The notes beneath the pieces are model-generated. The model was not told the origin of the DNA. It made no database searches and worked only from the letters and a program-made list of their open reading frames with translations. 64,000 nucleotides of DNA, taken from the NCBI GenBank assembly GCA_964017185.1, contig OZ024875.1, forward strand, positions 64,661,043 to 64,725,042, read 5' to 3'. This DNA is from Rugalucina vietnamica (Eukaryota; Mollusca; Bivalvia; Lucinida; Lucinidae). Of the stretch, positions 46,860 through 58,172 are shown one piece after another. Position numbers and translations under genes: made by a program. Position 1 is the first letter of the stretch. Each line of letters opens with the position of its first letter.

Positions 46860-47180
46860 AGTTAGAAGAACTGTTCTTGAACTGCTCTTAAGAGTTCTTA
46901 ATCTGTACATAAAGGATTTCAAGAACATTTGTACTTGAACTGTTCAAGAACACACTTCAAGAACAGTTCACACACTTTTTAAGAACTCCTCAAGTTCGTA
47001 AATTGTTCTTAAATAGTTCTTGAACATTATAAGGACTTTTGTTGAACATATTATTGACTTAGATGTTCTTGAACTGTTCTTAAATTTGTTCTAGAACATT
47101 TTAAGGACTTTTCTTGAACATCTTATCGATTTAGGTGTTCTTGAACTGTTTTTAAATTTGTTCTTGAGTCATTGTGATTT
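46860..47180. repeat. Degenerate GTTCTTGAACTGTTCTTAA repeat
   Basis: TGTTCTTGAACTGTTCTTAA and its near inverse (AAGAACAGTTCAAGAACA) recur at least eight times. The largest units, about 70 bp (from TTAAGGACTTTT.TTGAACAT), are repeated twice at 47030-47160. No coding sense. Confidence 0.6.
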
Positions 47181-47860
47181 TTCGCACTCAAAGCTATTGA
47201 GTGTTTCAAAGATGGTTTTTGTTAAGCAACAAATCAAACAATTATTATAGAGCCGTGAGCTCTAGATGGGCGACAATTTATGGCTAATCTAAAGTTTATA
47301 TACTACTATAGTTTAAAACACTTGTGTTCCGAATGAAATCAGAATATACACGAACATATATTTATTTTTATTGTTCAAGCGTCTAGATTGGTGCTTGCGA
47401 TAGAAAATTAATCATAAAATATTATTATTTTTAAAGTGTGATACTTTGCCTCTATTAATGGAAGTTTAAATGAAAAGGAAGCAATCCCGATAATCAATTT
47501 ATAGTGCTTCCCCTTGAATTGATTATTTGACGGTATGTCACAAAACACCGGCATACTGAATGTAACGGTTAGACTGGAGGCGATGTTCAGTGATACCTCC
47601 CCCTTTTGTTGAAATTTTAACATTTATGAGCATGATAAATTTTAGTGTCAGCTGAGCTGAGCATGAAAAAAATAACCTCGGGACCTGGTACCGGAGCGTC
47701 ATATAAAGCTTCTCCACAAGCCACCACCCGCATCTTCAGGAACGTATGTGCCCAGAGCAAGCGGGGTCCCCCTAGTGTTTGCACCGGATAATGTGTAAAA
47801 GCAAATACCAAATTAGGTATAAGACTAGAAATCATATAATAAAAATGTTTCTTTATATAT

Positions 47861-48094
47861 GAGCCGCCTCATGGGAAAACCAACAATCTGCATAGGCGAA
47901 AACAAAGACGCAGATCAGCTTCGCGGTAACCGCTAAGCTGATCAGCGCCTTTGTTTTCGCTACTCGGATAGTATAATCCCTCTTCTACTTAAATCTGAAA
48001 TTTCAAGCTTACAGCTCTCTTCTGTGCCTGTACAGGCCGGTTTGTGTCAGACCTGTTTGGAAACCACATTGTTGGTTTTCCCACGAGGCGGCTC
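47861..48094. mobile_element. Foldback MITE, copy 10
   Basis: The ends GAGCCGCCTCATGGGAAAAC and GTTTTCCCACGAGGCGGCTC have ATAT on both sides. The central palindrome GCAGATCAGCTTCGCGGTAA faces CGCTAAGCTGATCAGCGCC. Confidence 0.85.
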
Positions 48095-48233
48095 ATATGT
48101 AGGATATTTAGTATCATTACCACAACTGTAACAAATTCCCCAACAGCGCCAACACCTACGTTGCTCTCCGATATTGGTGTTTTCTGAGAGGACTTTCGTC
48201 CGGAAGTGGAACGCCGCGGCTTGGAGTTTGCAA
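48095..48233 (-). CDS. Possible exon remnant with a membrane-like segment
   Basis: On the minus strand an acceptor TTTGTTTTACAG (AG at 48235-48234) is followed by an open frame: basic/serine-rich SKPRRSTSGRKSSQKT, then VGVGAVGEFVTVVVMILNIL, which has the length and hydrophobicity of a membrane span. The frame then runs into the MITE at 48094, so the original exon end is unknown. It is confined between the MITE and a Penelope-like tail. Weakly supported. Confidence 0.28.
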
Positions 48234-48261
48234 CTGTAAAACAAATATTAAAAAGTGTCTG

Positions 48262-48540
48262 CAAGGCGATACTTCTGTTGTGGTTCTGTTTGTTTAATGT
48301 TTTGTAGTCGAATGTTTGTGCTGTTTGAACCATATGTATGTTTTCATATTTTCAGATAAGTTCGAGTAACTGAGTAGCCACCTATTGGGAAAGAGCTGCT
48401 CACTCGGCTTACGACATGTTTTCTTAGTATAGGTACCTAAATGTCAATTAAGTTTTTTTCCCCACCTCGGTTTTAGAGTGGGAATTTCTTTCTATTTGTG
48501 CCTTTTCCTGACCATTGCCTACTTGTAGCTTTTTATTAGA
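48262..48540 (+). repeat. Penelope-like 3' tail, solo
   Basis: Starts GGCGATACTTCTGTTGTGGT, contains TGTATGTTTTCATATTTTCA, CCACCTATTGGGAAAGAGCT and GTGCCTTTTCCTGACCATTG, and ends CTACTTGTAGC. No coding part attached. Confidence 0.7.
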
Positions 48541-50150
48541 ATATATTATAAAACATAACCAGACCGGTTCAATATTTGTATAAAGCTAGGTCTAATTAAG
48601 AACAACAACAACAACAAAAAAGAAAAAAAAAACCCTATAGTTCAGCATGTCGCGGGTGCATTCAGGTTCAGGATATAACCAAGATACAAGATCTTTATTA
48701 CGAATTATGGGGAATATAAAGACAAGGCATGTGAACCTCAACGTGACAAAATGTACCTTCGGACATTCTGACATTACTAGTAGAAAGCAACAAAAAGCGG
48801 AAAAATGATGCAATATGCGTTATAGAAATAACAGTGTATTTGTAATCTTTGAACACTGGGCTACCAAATGAATGAGTTTTAAAACATATTTATTGTCAAT
48901 ATTTGGAGTTGTCTGCCCTTGTTTTAGCCCATAATACACATAATTTTCCTATATGTATGGTTAAACGGTAACCATAGCAACCGCATCATCATGAAAATAG
49001 ACAAATTAATTACGACAGATTGGCTGTACGGATGGTATGCTTCTATCTTAGCAATAGGTTCAGACCGGTGCTTAAACAGTTTTAAGCAAATGCATCGAGT
49101 TTCGTAAGCTCTACTAACATGCAGAAATGCATTACGCAACTTTTACGTCATTTTTCAGGACAATGACGTCTGTAGGGTTCATATAGTAAATTGGTCATAA
49201 CTCACAAAATAAATTAAATAAACTGGTCAAATAAAGAGTAACAGACTCTAGAAACATTATACATTCAGCGTAGCTTTGTTTTTCTAATACTCAAATAATT
49301 GTCCGAAGGTACATTTTCTCACGTTGTGGCCCATGTATAATGGCAAGTTCCCAACTCAAGTCTTGAACAATCAGGCAAAACAAACAAACAAGCAAATATC
49401 ACGATGATCTTTAAAGGTGTATGTCACCTGCCAATGAAATACATGACGACATTAAGCCGGAAACAGTGGAAAATGCAAGCATGGCGAATACATGAATAAA
49501 ATATTGCAATTGTTTGCAAATGGGGTAGTAATACGATGATGTTCATTTGTAATCATTTGTCTAAATTCATATGAACAAAATATGCCAGCTTGCGCATTAT
49601 GTTTACATCTTCACAATTTAACAACCAGAAAAAATTGGTAAAGTCGTCCATTTCAGCAAAATTCCCACAAGATTAATTAGAGGCTCTCTGATATATTCAC
49701 GCCCTGTTACCTACATATTTGTTATCTATGTTTGTTTAATAAGTACTTATTCCTCTGTCACGATGACAGGTTTTCAGTTCAACACTAACAAATAGCAACA
49801 AGATAGATTTCCAAGGGTGGTCGGGTGGGACTTTGGGCCCTACTCATTGGAGCCTAAAGAAATAAAAGGGCTGCTGATACCTCCTAGCAAAGGTTCTTCG
49901 CTGCTGACTGACCATCTGATTACAGCTTAACCACTCAGGTCTGAACCTGCCCTGAGAAAGTGGTTCGTCAAACCAACCATACATATATAATCTTGTTGGT
50001 TTAGTAGGGTGGTTATATTTGACGCCTTTTGTGGATGTCATGACGTCCTAATTTTGGATAAAGTCCGATAGAATCGAGGCAAAGTCCCGACATGACCATA
50101 GCTGTTGACTGGAACGTTAAGCATAAATTCAATCGATCAGTTAAAATTTT
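48541..50150. other. No gene seen
   Basis: AT-rich DNA with short open frames only. CATTTTTGTCACGTTG-like pieces near 48735-48780 recur in inverse at 49300-49335 (CCGAAGGTACATTTTCTCAC against the complement), a loose foldback. No supported gene. Confidence 0.35.
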
Positions 50151-50159
50151 TCACAGCAT

Positions 50160-50290
50160 CATTATGCAAGGCATTGGTCTCAGAATCGAGAGGTCGTGGG
50201 TTCGTACCCCACTAGCAGTGGATTGTGTCATCTAGTAAACTACATACATGTAATTTGCTTCTAATAGTACAAGGAAGTGGTGTATCCTTC
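50160..50290 (+). repeat. Possible SINE-like tRNA-derived fragment
   Basis: GGTCGTGGGTTCGTACCCCA resembles a B box with its T-stem; the preceding GGCATTGGTCTCAGAATCGA could be a degenerate tRNA 5' half. Only one copy is in the window. Confidence 0.35.
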
Positions 50291-50584
50291 TGACCATGTC
50301 TGAAAATGTTGACTGGAACGTTAGAACTCAAATATGCGGTAGCAAACTGAAAAGCAATGATTATACATGAGTGCTATACTGAATTGTGGAGATAGGTAGC
50401 CCTGTTAGATAAAACAGGATAGGTCTATATACTTGTTATGCAACATCGGCCATGGTAATCTTGTAAGAATTTATCATAAAAATTTGGGCCAGAGCTATTA
50501 CATATTTGCATGTAAAATAATGCATAAATTGCTTCGAAATAATCCATGTTTCATGTAAAATCGATTTAAGCCCGCCAGTAACTT

Positions 50585-50880
50585 TGTGTTGCTGATCGTT
50601 CCAAGTCAATACTTCTGTGGTGGTTCTTTTTGTTTTATGTCTTGGTGTTTAAAATTTTTGTGCTGTTGCGCCTTATGTATGTTTTCATATTTTTAGTTTA
50701 GTTAAGGTAATTGAGTGGCCATTTATTGGGAAAATAGCTGCTTTTTCGGCTTACGAAATGTTTTCATGGTATAAGTGCCTGATTGTTAGTTTGTTTGTTT
50801 TTTTTAACCTCGGATTTGGAGTGGGAATCTTTTTCTGATTGCGCCTTTTCCTGATCTTTGCCTACTTGTACCTTTTTCAA
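50585..50880 (+). repeat. Penelope-like 3' tail, solo
   Basis: Matches the inverse of 51330-51640 block for block (CCTTATGTATGTTTTCAT, GGGAAAATAGCTGCT, TCTGATTGCGCCTTTTCCTG, GCCTACTTGTACC). Together with that copy it forms an inverted pair separated by about 450 bp. Confidence 0.75.
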
Positions 50881-51327
50881 GCAGCGTGCAGGTTTGAAAA
50901 ATTTAGGAGTTTGAATCGATTCCAGACTGGAAACTCCAATTTGTGCCACTTTCATGATTATCTTAACAAGACATGGAAGTATTGACCTCAACATAGAAGA
51001 TCACCATCAGTAGCTTAATAAAAGTGTTCTGGGCTGCTAAAGTACCTGGTAGTTATAGGTAAAAATATATTATTTCATGAAAGACGCTGTTTAACCAGAA
51101 TTGCATATCACGCCTATGAAGCTATCCATCTGATGCTGTAGGCATGATATAGGTGTTGAGAACCCAATTATTCAATATAAAACAGAATATGATAATGGTG
51201 ATAGTTGAGTATTAAGACCTTGACATTCATCGTAACCAACCTTGGACAAAATCTAAACATGGACATAAACAAAGGGGGAAAACTGTATACACACAGTAAA
51301 TATAATCATCCCCATTTCCCTCATAAG

Positions 51328-52860
51328 AAAGTACAAGTAGGCAAAGATCAGGAAAAGGCGCAATCAGAAAAAGATTCCCACTCCAAAAACCGAGGTGGGA
51401 AAAAACCAAACTAACAATCAGGTACTTATACCATGAAACATATCGTAAGCCGAATGAGCAGCTATTTTCCCAATAGGTGGCCACTCAGTTACCTTAACTT
51501 AACTAAAAATATGAAAACATACATAAGGCGCCAACAGCACAAAAAATTTTAAACACCAAGACATAAAACAAAAAGAACCACTACAGAAGTATCGACTTGG
51601 AACGATCAGTAACACAAAGTTACTGGCGGGCTTAAACCGGTTTTACAGGTACCTAACCTCACCCTCAGCTTCTGCAGTGGTTCACAACATTTAGTTAGTT
51701 CTTCGGTCCTCGTGGTGAATCTCTAACTAGTCAATGAATCATCGAGAACAAACAAATAAATCATGATAAACATCCTGATGAATCAAAAACCAGGACTCAC
51801 AGATTGAGTAAGCTGCCCGACGATGGAGATCCCTGGGCGCCGAATAACCTACTAACTCCGGAGCAAAAGAAAAACACCAGTTGGACCCCGGTGGGCCAAG
51901 CAACAGACAAGAAGCTCCGGCCCCAACCAACTAAAATGAATAGCTTTAAGTCGGGGCCATCATAGAGTCTGACGCCCGACCCACCGGCGTGCAATTAAAG
52001 AAGGCAGCATAGTTATCAACCATGATTGGGTTAAAAACTAAGCATGCAGACTGTCGCATAACATTCAAGTTATAACCTATACGTCTGTAACGTGTTATGA
52101 TTTTTCCGAACTGAAAAGAAAAATCATTTATTCCTTTAAGTTTCTTTAATTTGTAAACCAAGTCACCATAAAATTCAGGTTCCGAAAGGCCCTCACTTAA
52201 AAGTGTCTTTAACCCAACATTATATTTGGAAATCAATTCATAGTGTCTACGATAAAATTTAGAAAAGGTTTTTCGAAGTTTATGATACCGATAGCCCTGT
52301 TGGAGAAGTTTTGCCGTTAAACATTTATTTCGAGCGTTGAAGTCTGTAACATGATTGCAGACTCTAGCAAACCTAATAAGTTGCGAAATGTATACACCAT
52401 AAGAAGCACGACGAGGAACGTCACCATCCAAAAAAGGAAAATTTACTATATCAAAATCAAAGTCATCGCGCTTATCATAAATTTTAGAAGAAACAAATCC
52501 ATTTGCAACAGAAAGATGTAGATCTAAAAAGGGGGCTTCGGTATCTGAGATATTAGCTTTGTTCAACTGAAGTTCAGGTGGATAAATTTGATTGACCATG
52601 CCTTCAAAATAAGGATTGTCAATGTTCAAAAGGTCATCGAGGTACCTAGATGTGGAATTAAAAGCCTCGATAACATCAGCTTGATTATCATGGTTAAGAG
52701 AATCCATGAAATCTCTTTCGTAGCAGTATAAAAATAAATCAGCTACGAGAGGTGCGCAATTTGTACCCATCGGAATTCCAACAATTTGTCTGTATAACTT
52801 GGTCCCAAATCTAATATAAATATTATCAAGGAGATAGGATAAGGCGTCGCACACATTCTG
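51328..52860 (-). mobile_element. Penelope-like retroelement, 5'-truncated, with RT
   Basis: The minus-strand order is a reverse-transcriptase frame (52854-51946) followed by a 3' non-coding tail to the terminus at about 51328 (GGTGGGAAAAA...GCCTACTTGTAC inverse). At least six partial relatives are in the window. The upstream part of the element (and any GIY-YIG endonuclease) is missing. The Penelope-like class is inferred from the RT motif set; the clade is not certain. Confidence 0.65.
51946..52854 (-). pseudogene. Reverse transcriptase (Penelope-like type), N-truncated
   Basis: 302 residues. It includes GIPMGTNCAPLVADLFLYCYE, then SRYLDDLLNIDNPYF with the catalytic YLDD, then the thumb region FLDLHLSV, RASYGVYISQLIRFARVCNHV, LLQQGYRYHKLRKTFSKFYRRH and LVYKLKKLKGI. 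These motifs belong to a widespread invertebrate RT family related to Penelope-like elements. The fingers and first catalytic motif are absent (5' truncation at about 52860), so it is not a complete enzyme. The frame is otherwise intact to its stop. Confidence 0.75.
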
Positions 52861-54270
52861 ACATGACCAAAGTACTCTGGTGCATCATACAGTATGGGAG
52901 GGTTGTCTAAAAACAAATGGATGAATTAAGTTTTTGTGTTTTGTACTGAAATGACAAAAAAGGATCGGTGGTTGGAGTAAACATCCAAGTGCCGACACGA
53001 TTCTTGCCCTGAAAGCAACCAAAGTGTTACATTATATTGTATTTACAATTGTATTTTGAATGGACATTCAATGTACTTTAATCAAAAGCATGTACTAGTG
53101 GTTTGAGACTGGACAAAATAAGCATGGTAAGAAATGGAAAACCTGATAATGTAATTACCGTTGTCATGTGGAAGAAGAAAGCCGTATATAAATGTCACTT
53201 TATTGCTCAGCAGCCATTTTTGATGTCATATTTGCCTCTCAAATTGACACAGTAATATATACAAATACAATCAGACTATTTTATTTATTGGAATTAATGT
53301 AAATTTCTCAGAAATAAATAAGAACCCACATCATCTTAAATTAAGAAACAAACAAGGTACTCTTGTTCTTCCAGATATTTTTGAAACCTATGTATGGACT
53401 TGTATATGAATCTTTGTCTAAAACATCTTATATGCCATCATAAATGACTTTAAGCTTAGTTTTATACGTACAAATAAGTTTCAAAAAGCACAGAAACAAT
53501 AACCAAACACATTTGATACACCAAAGTCATCTAAAGCATATTGGTGATTGTAATGTATAGAATTGTAAGTTTTGGCGGCCATCTTGGATGTTGTTCATTT
53601 TGAATATCTTATAATTGTTCATTAAACAGCATATTTGTATTGAATCCAGTGCAATAAAATCAAACAGAGTGTAGTCTGTTGACTGCATGCTCTAAGGAAC
53701 AAAGTACATGTGATTTCTAACAGCAGTTTGGGAAATACCTGAAAACATGTAAAATCTAAAATAAGGGGGTGGGGTAAATAAATATTGAATAACTTTGCAA
53801 ATAATGTACAGTTGTGGCTTAAATGACCAGATTCTAGTATAAGACAAACTTAGTCTTTGATCAAAGTGAAATAAAGCGAAACAAATCACTTATTTTCATG
53901 CTAAAAATTATTTTTGTGTCTGGTGGGCCTCAGAAACGACCCCCAAGGCCTTATAAGCTGAATTTTTAACACCATTTTGCCTTGAAATGTTATCAAATTT
54001 GCATATTTTGATGCTTCACACACTTAAAGTTTTAGAAAATCTCAAAATATTGTGTATATTGTTTACCTGAAATCTGTGAAATGCATGTATACCCTAAAAT
54101 TTGGATTTTTTACTTTGTCGGCCATGTTGGACGCCATCTTGGATTTCTCAGCTCGCCATCACTGTTGCCAATTTATGCCGGCAGTTCCATATACTACAGT
54201 CCCTGCTGAACATTTTGATATATGATACGTTTTGTTATACCGGGTGACCGGGTACCTCAATTTTTTAGCC
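52861..54270. other. No gene seen
   Basis: AT-rich sequence without convincing exons. 'GGCGGCCATCTTGG' and 'GGCCATGTTGGACGCCATCTTGGA' at 53574 and 54120 are common in invertebrate dispersed repeats, but no boundaries can be set. Confidence 0.35.
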
Positions 54271-54277
54271 TGGATTG

Positions 54278-55523
54278 TCACCCTACCATAAAGGTCGGAC
54301 ATGCTAACAAAAGGTGAATTTCATCACCTAAAACACCAAGGGAACATATAGTGCAAAGACGATCTGCCCTATCAATTCTTGCGTACCTACCAATTTCAAT
54401 GTTTAATCTATGAGATGAAATTCGAAATCTAGTGATGTCTCTTCTAAGCGCAAAGTTTTCTGAGTTTAAATAGTTCTCAAATCCAAAATTACATTTAATT
54501 TTAGTATATGTATCTAGCTTTCCGACAGAGCATTGTTTTCTTAAAGAGTACCATTCTTCTAAATATTTTTGTTTAAGTGCCTTAGACAATTTCTTGATAA
54601 ATGTGGTCCGTTTCATAGTTGAAGAGCATGAAAGAGGTACATTAAGAAGCTCAGAATTTTTTTTACTACAGTTATACCACGAATTAGTACCCCTAGCCTG
54701 GCCCCAGACTTTGAGTTATAGCAAAGGTGAATTATTCTTACTTGACTCTTACTTGACCCTTTTTCTGATAAAATAATCTCCCCTACTAGGCAGAAACTCA
54801 GTTACTGTTGGGCCAGTTAGAAAATGTTTGCTTCTCAGTTTTTTTTAATGTAGGTTAAAAAATTTTTTTTAGTCTATATTACCCCCTTCGATAGTTTTTT
54901 AACATTCTAATGCATCATATAGTAAGGAATGTTGATCAAGATTTTCAAGACGGTACCAATATTTCAACATGTCTTTAATAATATCTATATAAAACGGATA
55001 TCTTCCTAACTCAGACATAACTGCAAAATTTGCACTTTTGCGATGTACTCCAAGAATAAATTTACTAAACTTGATGTGTAATTTTTCTGCCTCTGTATTA
55101 CTAAAAATCTTATGTAAAGAAATACCATTCCGAAACTTTGAGCTTACAGGATTAAAGACTCCGCAAATTTCACTGCTATATAAAAGTATAGGTTTAATAG
55201 TATGATCAAATAAAAGCATGCTTACAGTTTTTTATAGACGGACGTAAATTTAAAATGTTTTTGCATAATTTAAAGTAACCTTTCAGTCCCTTCTTATATA
55301 GCTCAGATTTAGCATAGGAGAATGAACCAGATGCTGAAAAATATAGTCCTAAATAACGATATGATGAAACACAGTCAATACTGACATCATGGAATATAAA
55401 TTTAGATTTTATGTTACTCCCTGCTTTATTATCATCTGCATACATTAAACAATGTAAATGGGCAGTGTTCAATTTCACTGGGTCAGCACAAGACTGAAAA
55501 ATACAAATACTTTGGTAAATCAT
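54278..55523 (-). pseudogene. Decayed CR1-like LINE polymerase
   Basis: Three minus-strand pieces in different frames are collinear with the C-terminal half of a LINE polymerase. 55523-55206 has LMYADD (catalytic), then a gap, then SSYRYLGLYFSASGSF, KGYFKLCKNIL. 55219-54899 has FDHTIKPILLYSSEICG, KLHIKFSKFILGVHRKSAN, and LGRYPFYIDIIKDMLKYWYRLENL. 54616-54278 has the end, FALRRDITRFRISSHRLNIEIGRYARI with a CTIC...H.LLACP cysteine/histidine end. The 280 bp between the last two pieces hold no readable LINE protein. Clade assignment is by general resemblance. Confidence 0.75.
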
Positions 55524-55927
55524 TAACCGGTAGCTTGTGCCATACCGTCAAATATCATATCAAGGGAAAGCAATCCTCAGCTTGAGTGGTAGTTGGTGTC
55601 AAATCGCTTTCTTTTTAGTAGAACTTCCACTGATGAAGCTAAAATATTTTCAAGACGACATTATGTGTTTGTCCAATTTTCAATTTTTAAATTATTCTTA
55701 GATACTTAAAACAAAATGTGTTTCAATTTAAATTCGGAACGCAATTGCTTAAAACTACAAAGAATATATATTACATAGACATGCCCTAAGAATTTTGCTA
55801 CCGATCGAGCTATCATGCTCTATATATTAATTGTTTGATTTAATGCTTTACAAAATCATCTTTGGGGCACTCAATCGCTTTGAGTGTAGCACTTACAAAT
55901 TACGGTACCATCAGCGCCAAACGATTC
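55524..55927. other. No gene seen
   Basis: Nothing recognisable between the LINE and the satellite array. Confidence 0.4.
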
Positions 55928-57914
55928 ATTCCCACGACGCTTGGTTTAATCATTTAAGGATGTTCGCTGCCAATGAAAAAGTATTCAAACTTTTTTTTCT
56001 AATCACTCTTTTTTGATTCCAAAATACAACACAAGACATTTGAAAACAAAATAAATATAGGGTAGTGTGCATTTTTTCAAGCTACATGCCTCTGAATGAG
56101 ACCTCTGAGCTCCATGTTTAAATTTGGTAAAATTAATTTAATTTTTAATTCTTTGAAACATACCTGTCTTGAACAAAACTACACATAGACTGCTTTCAAA
56201 AGTCATAATCATTCCCACGACGCTTGGTTTAATCATTTAAGGATGTTCGCTGCCAGTGAAAAAGTATTCAAACTTTTTTTTCTAATCACTCTTTTTTGAT
56301 TCCAAAATACAACACAAGACATTTGAAAACAAAATAAATATAGGGTAGTGTGCATTTTTTCAAGCTACATGCCTCTGAATGAGACCTCTGAGCTCCATGT
56401 TTAAAATTTGGTAAAATTAATTTAATTTTTAATTCTTTGAAACATACCTGTCTTGAACAAAACTACACATAGACTGCTTTCAAAAGTCATAATCATTCCC
56501 ACGACGCTTGGTTTAATCATTTAAGGATGTTCGCTGCCAGTGAAAAAGTATTCAAACTTTTTTTTTCTAATCACTCTTTTTTGATTCCAAAATACAACAC
56601 AAGACATTTGAAAACAAAATAAATATAGGGTAGTGTGCATTTTTTCAAGCTACATGCCTCTGAATGAGACCTCTGAGCTCCATGTTTAAATTTGGTAAAA
56701 TTAATTTAATTTTTAATTCTTTGAAACATACCTGTCTTGAACAAAACTACACATAGACTGCTTTCAAAAGTCATAATCATTCCCACGACGCTTGGTTTAA
56801 TCATTTAAGGATGTTCGCTGCCAGTGAAAAAGTATTCAAACTTTTTTTTTCTAATCACTCTTTTTTGATTCCAAAATACAACACAAGACATTTGAAAACA
56901 AAATAAATATAGGGTAGTGTGCATTTTTTCAAGCTACATGCCTCTGAATGAGACCTCTGAGCTCCATGTTTAAATTTGGTAAAATTAATTTAATTTTTAA
57001 TTCTTTGAAACATACCTGTCTTGAACAAAACTACACATAGACTGCTTTCAAAAGTCATAATCATTCCCACGACGCTTGGTTTAATCATTTAAGGATGTTC
57101 GCTGCCAGTGAAAAAGTATTCAAACTTTTTTTTTCTAATCACTCTTTTTTGATTCCAAAATACAACACAAGACATTTGAAAACAAAATAAATATAGGGTA
57201 GTGTGCATTTTTTCAAGCTACATGCCTCTGAATGAGACCTCTGAGCTCCATGTTTAAATTTGGTAAAATTAATTTAATTTTTAATTCTTTGAAACATACC
57301 TGTCTTGAACAAAACTACACATAGACTGCTTTCAAAAGTCATAATCATTCCCACGACGCTTGGTTTAATCATTTAAGGATGTTCGCTGCCAGTGAAAAAG
57401 TATTCAAACTTTTTTTTTCTAATCACTCTTTTTTGATTCCAAAATACAACACAAGACATTTGAAAACAAAATAAATATAGGGTAGTGTGCATTTTTTCAA
57501 GCTACATGCCTCTGAATGAGACCTCTGAGCTCCATGTTTAAATTTGGTAAAATTAATTTAATTTTTAATTCTTTGAAACATACCTGTCTTGAACAAAACT
57601 ACACATAGACTGCTTTCAAAAGTCATAATCATTCCCACGACGCTTGGTTTAATCATTTAAGGATGTTCGCTGCCAGTGAAAAAGTATTCAAACTTTTTTT
57701 TTCTAATCACTCTTTTTTGATTCCAAAATACAACACAAGACATTTGAAAACAAAATAAATATAGGGTAGTGTGCATTTTTTCAAGCTACATGCCTCTGAA
57801 TGAGACCTCTGAGCTCCATGTTTAAATTTGGTAAAATTAATTTAATTTTTAATTCTTTGAAACATACCTGTCTTGAACAAAACTATACATAGACTGCTTT
57901 CAAAAGTCATAATA
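55928..57914 (+). repeat. 284-bp satellite, seven near-identical units
   Basis: Units start ATTCCCACGACGCTTGG at 55928, 56211, 56495, 56779, 57063, 57347 and 57631, a period of 284 bp (283 for the first). Visible differences are single bases or one T in a T-run. Each unit contains TTTAAGGATGTTCGCTGCCA, whose inverse GCAGCGAACATCCTTAA occurs once at 60263-60279, so the unit includes one end of a dispersed repeat. Confidence 0.95.
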
Positions 57915-57917
57915 TTT

Positions 57918-58172
57918 ACGTAACGCATCTTCATCTTCAGAGACGTGACGCGCGATGTTCGTACAAATTTGTGTAACACGACGTTCACGTTCAGTTTGAT
58001 TTATTTTGCGCTGAGCGATACGTGTATGTGTCAGGTAATCTGATTGTTCGCTTGCATGTTGTACCTTCGAGAGTTTTAATATTTCTTCTTTTTCAAGTGA
58101 TCCTCTTAAACTATTTTTTTTTCTTTCTCCACTGCGCAGTTCTATTTTAAGAAGCTTAAATGTGTGTTCCAA
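57918..58172 (-). CDS. Possible first exon of an unknown charged helical protein
   Basis: About 85 codons from a Met at 58172. The sequence is very charged and helical: LRGSLEKEEILKLSKVQHAS, YLTHTRIAQRKINQTERERR, TQICTNIARHVSEDEDALR. A donor-like C|GTAAAT ends it at about 57918, just before the satellite array. CRE-like TGACGTAC and TTACGTCA sites lie within 50 bp upstream of the Met. I do not recognise the protein. If real, the satellite lies in its first intron. It could also be part of a dispersed repeat. Confidence 0.38.
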
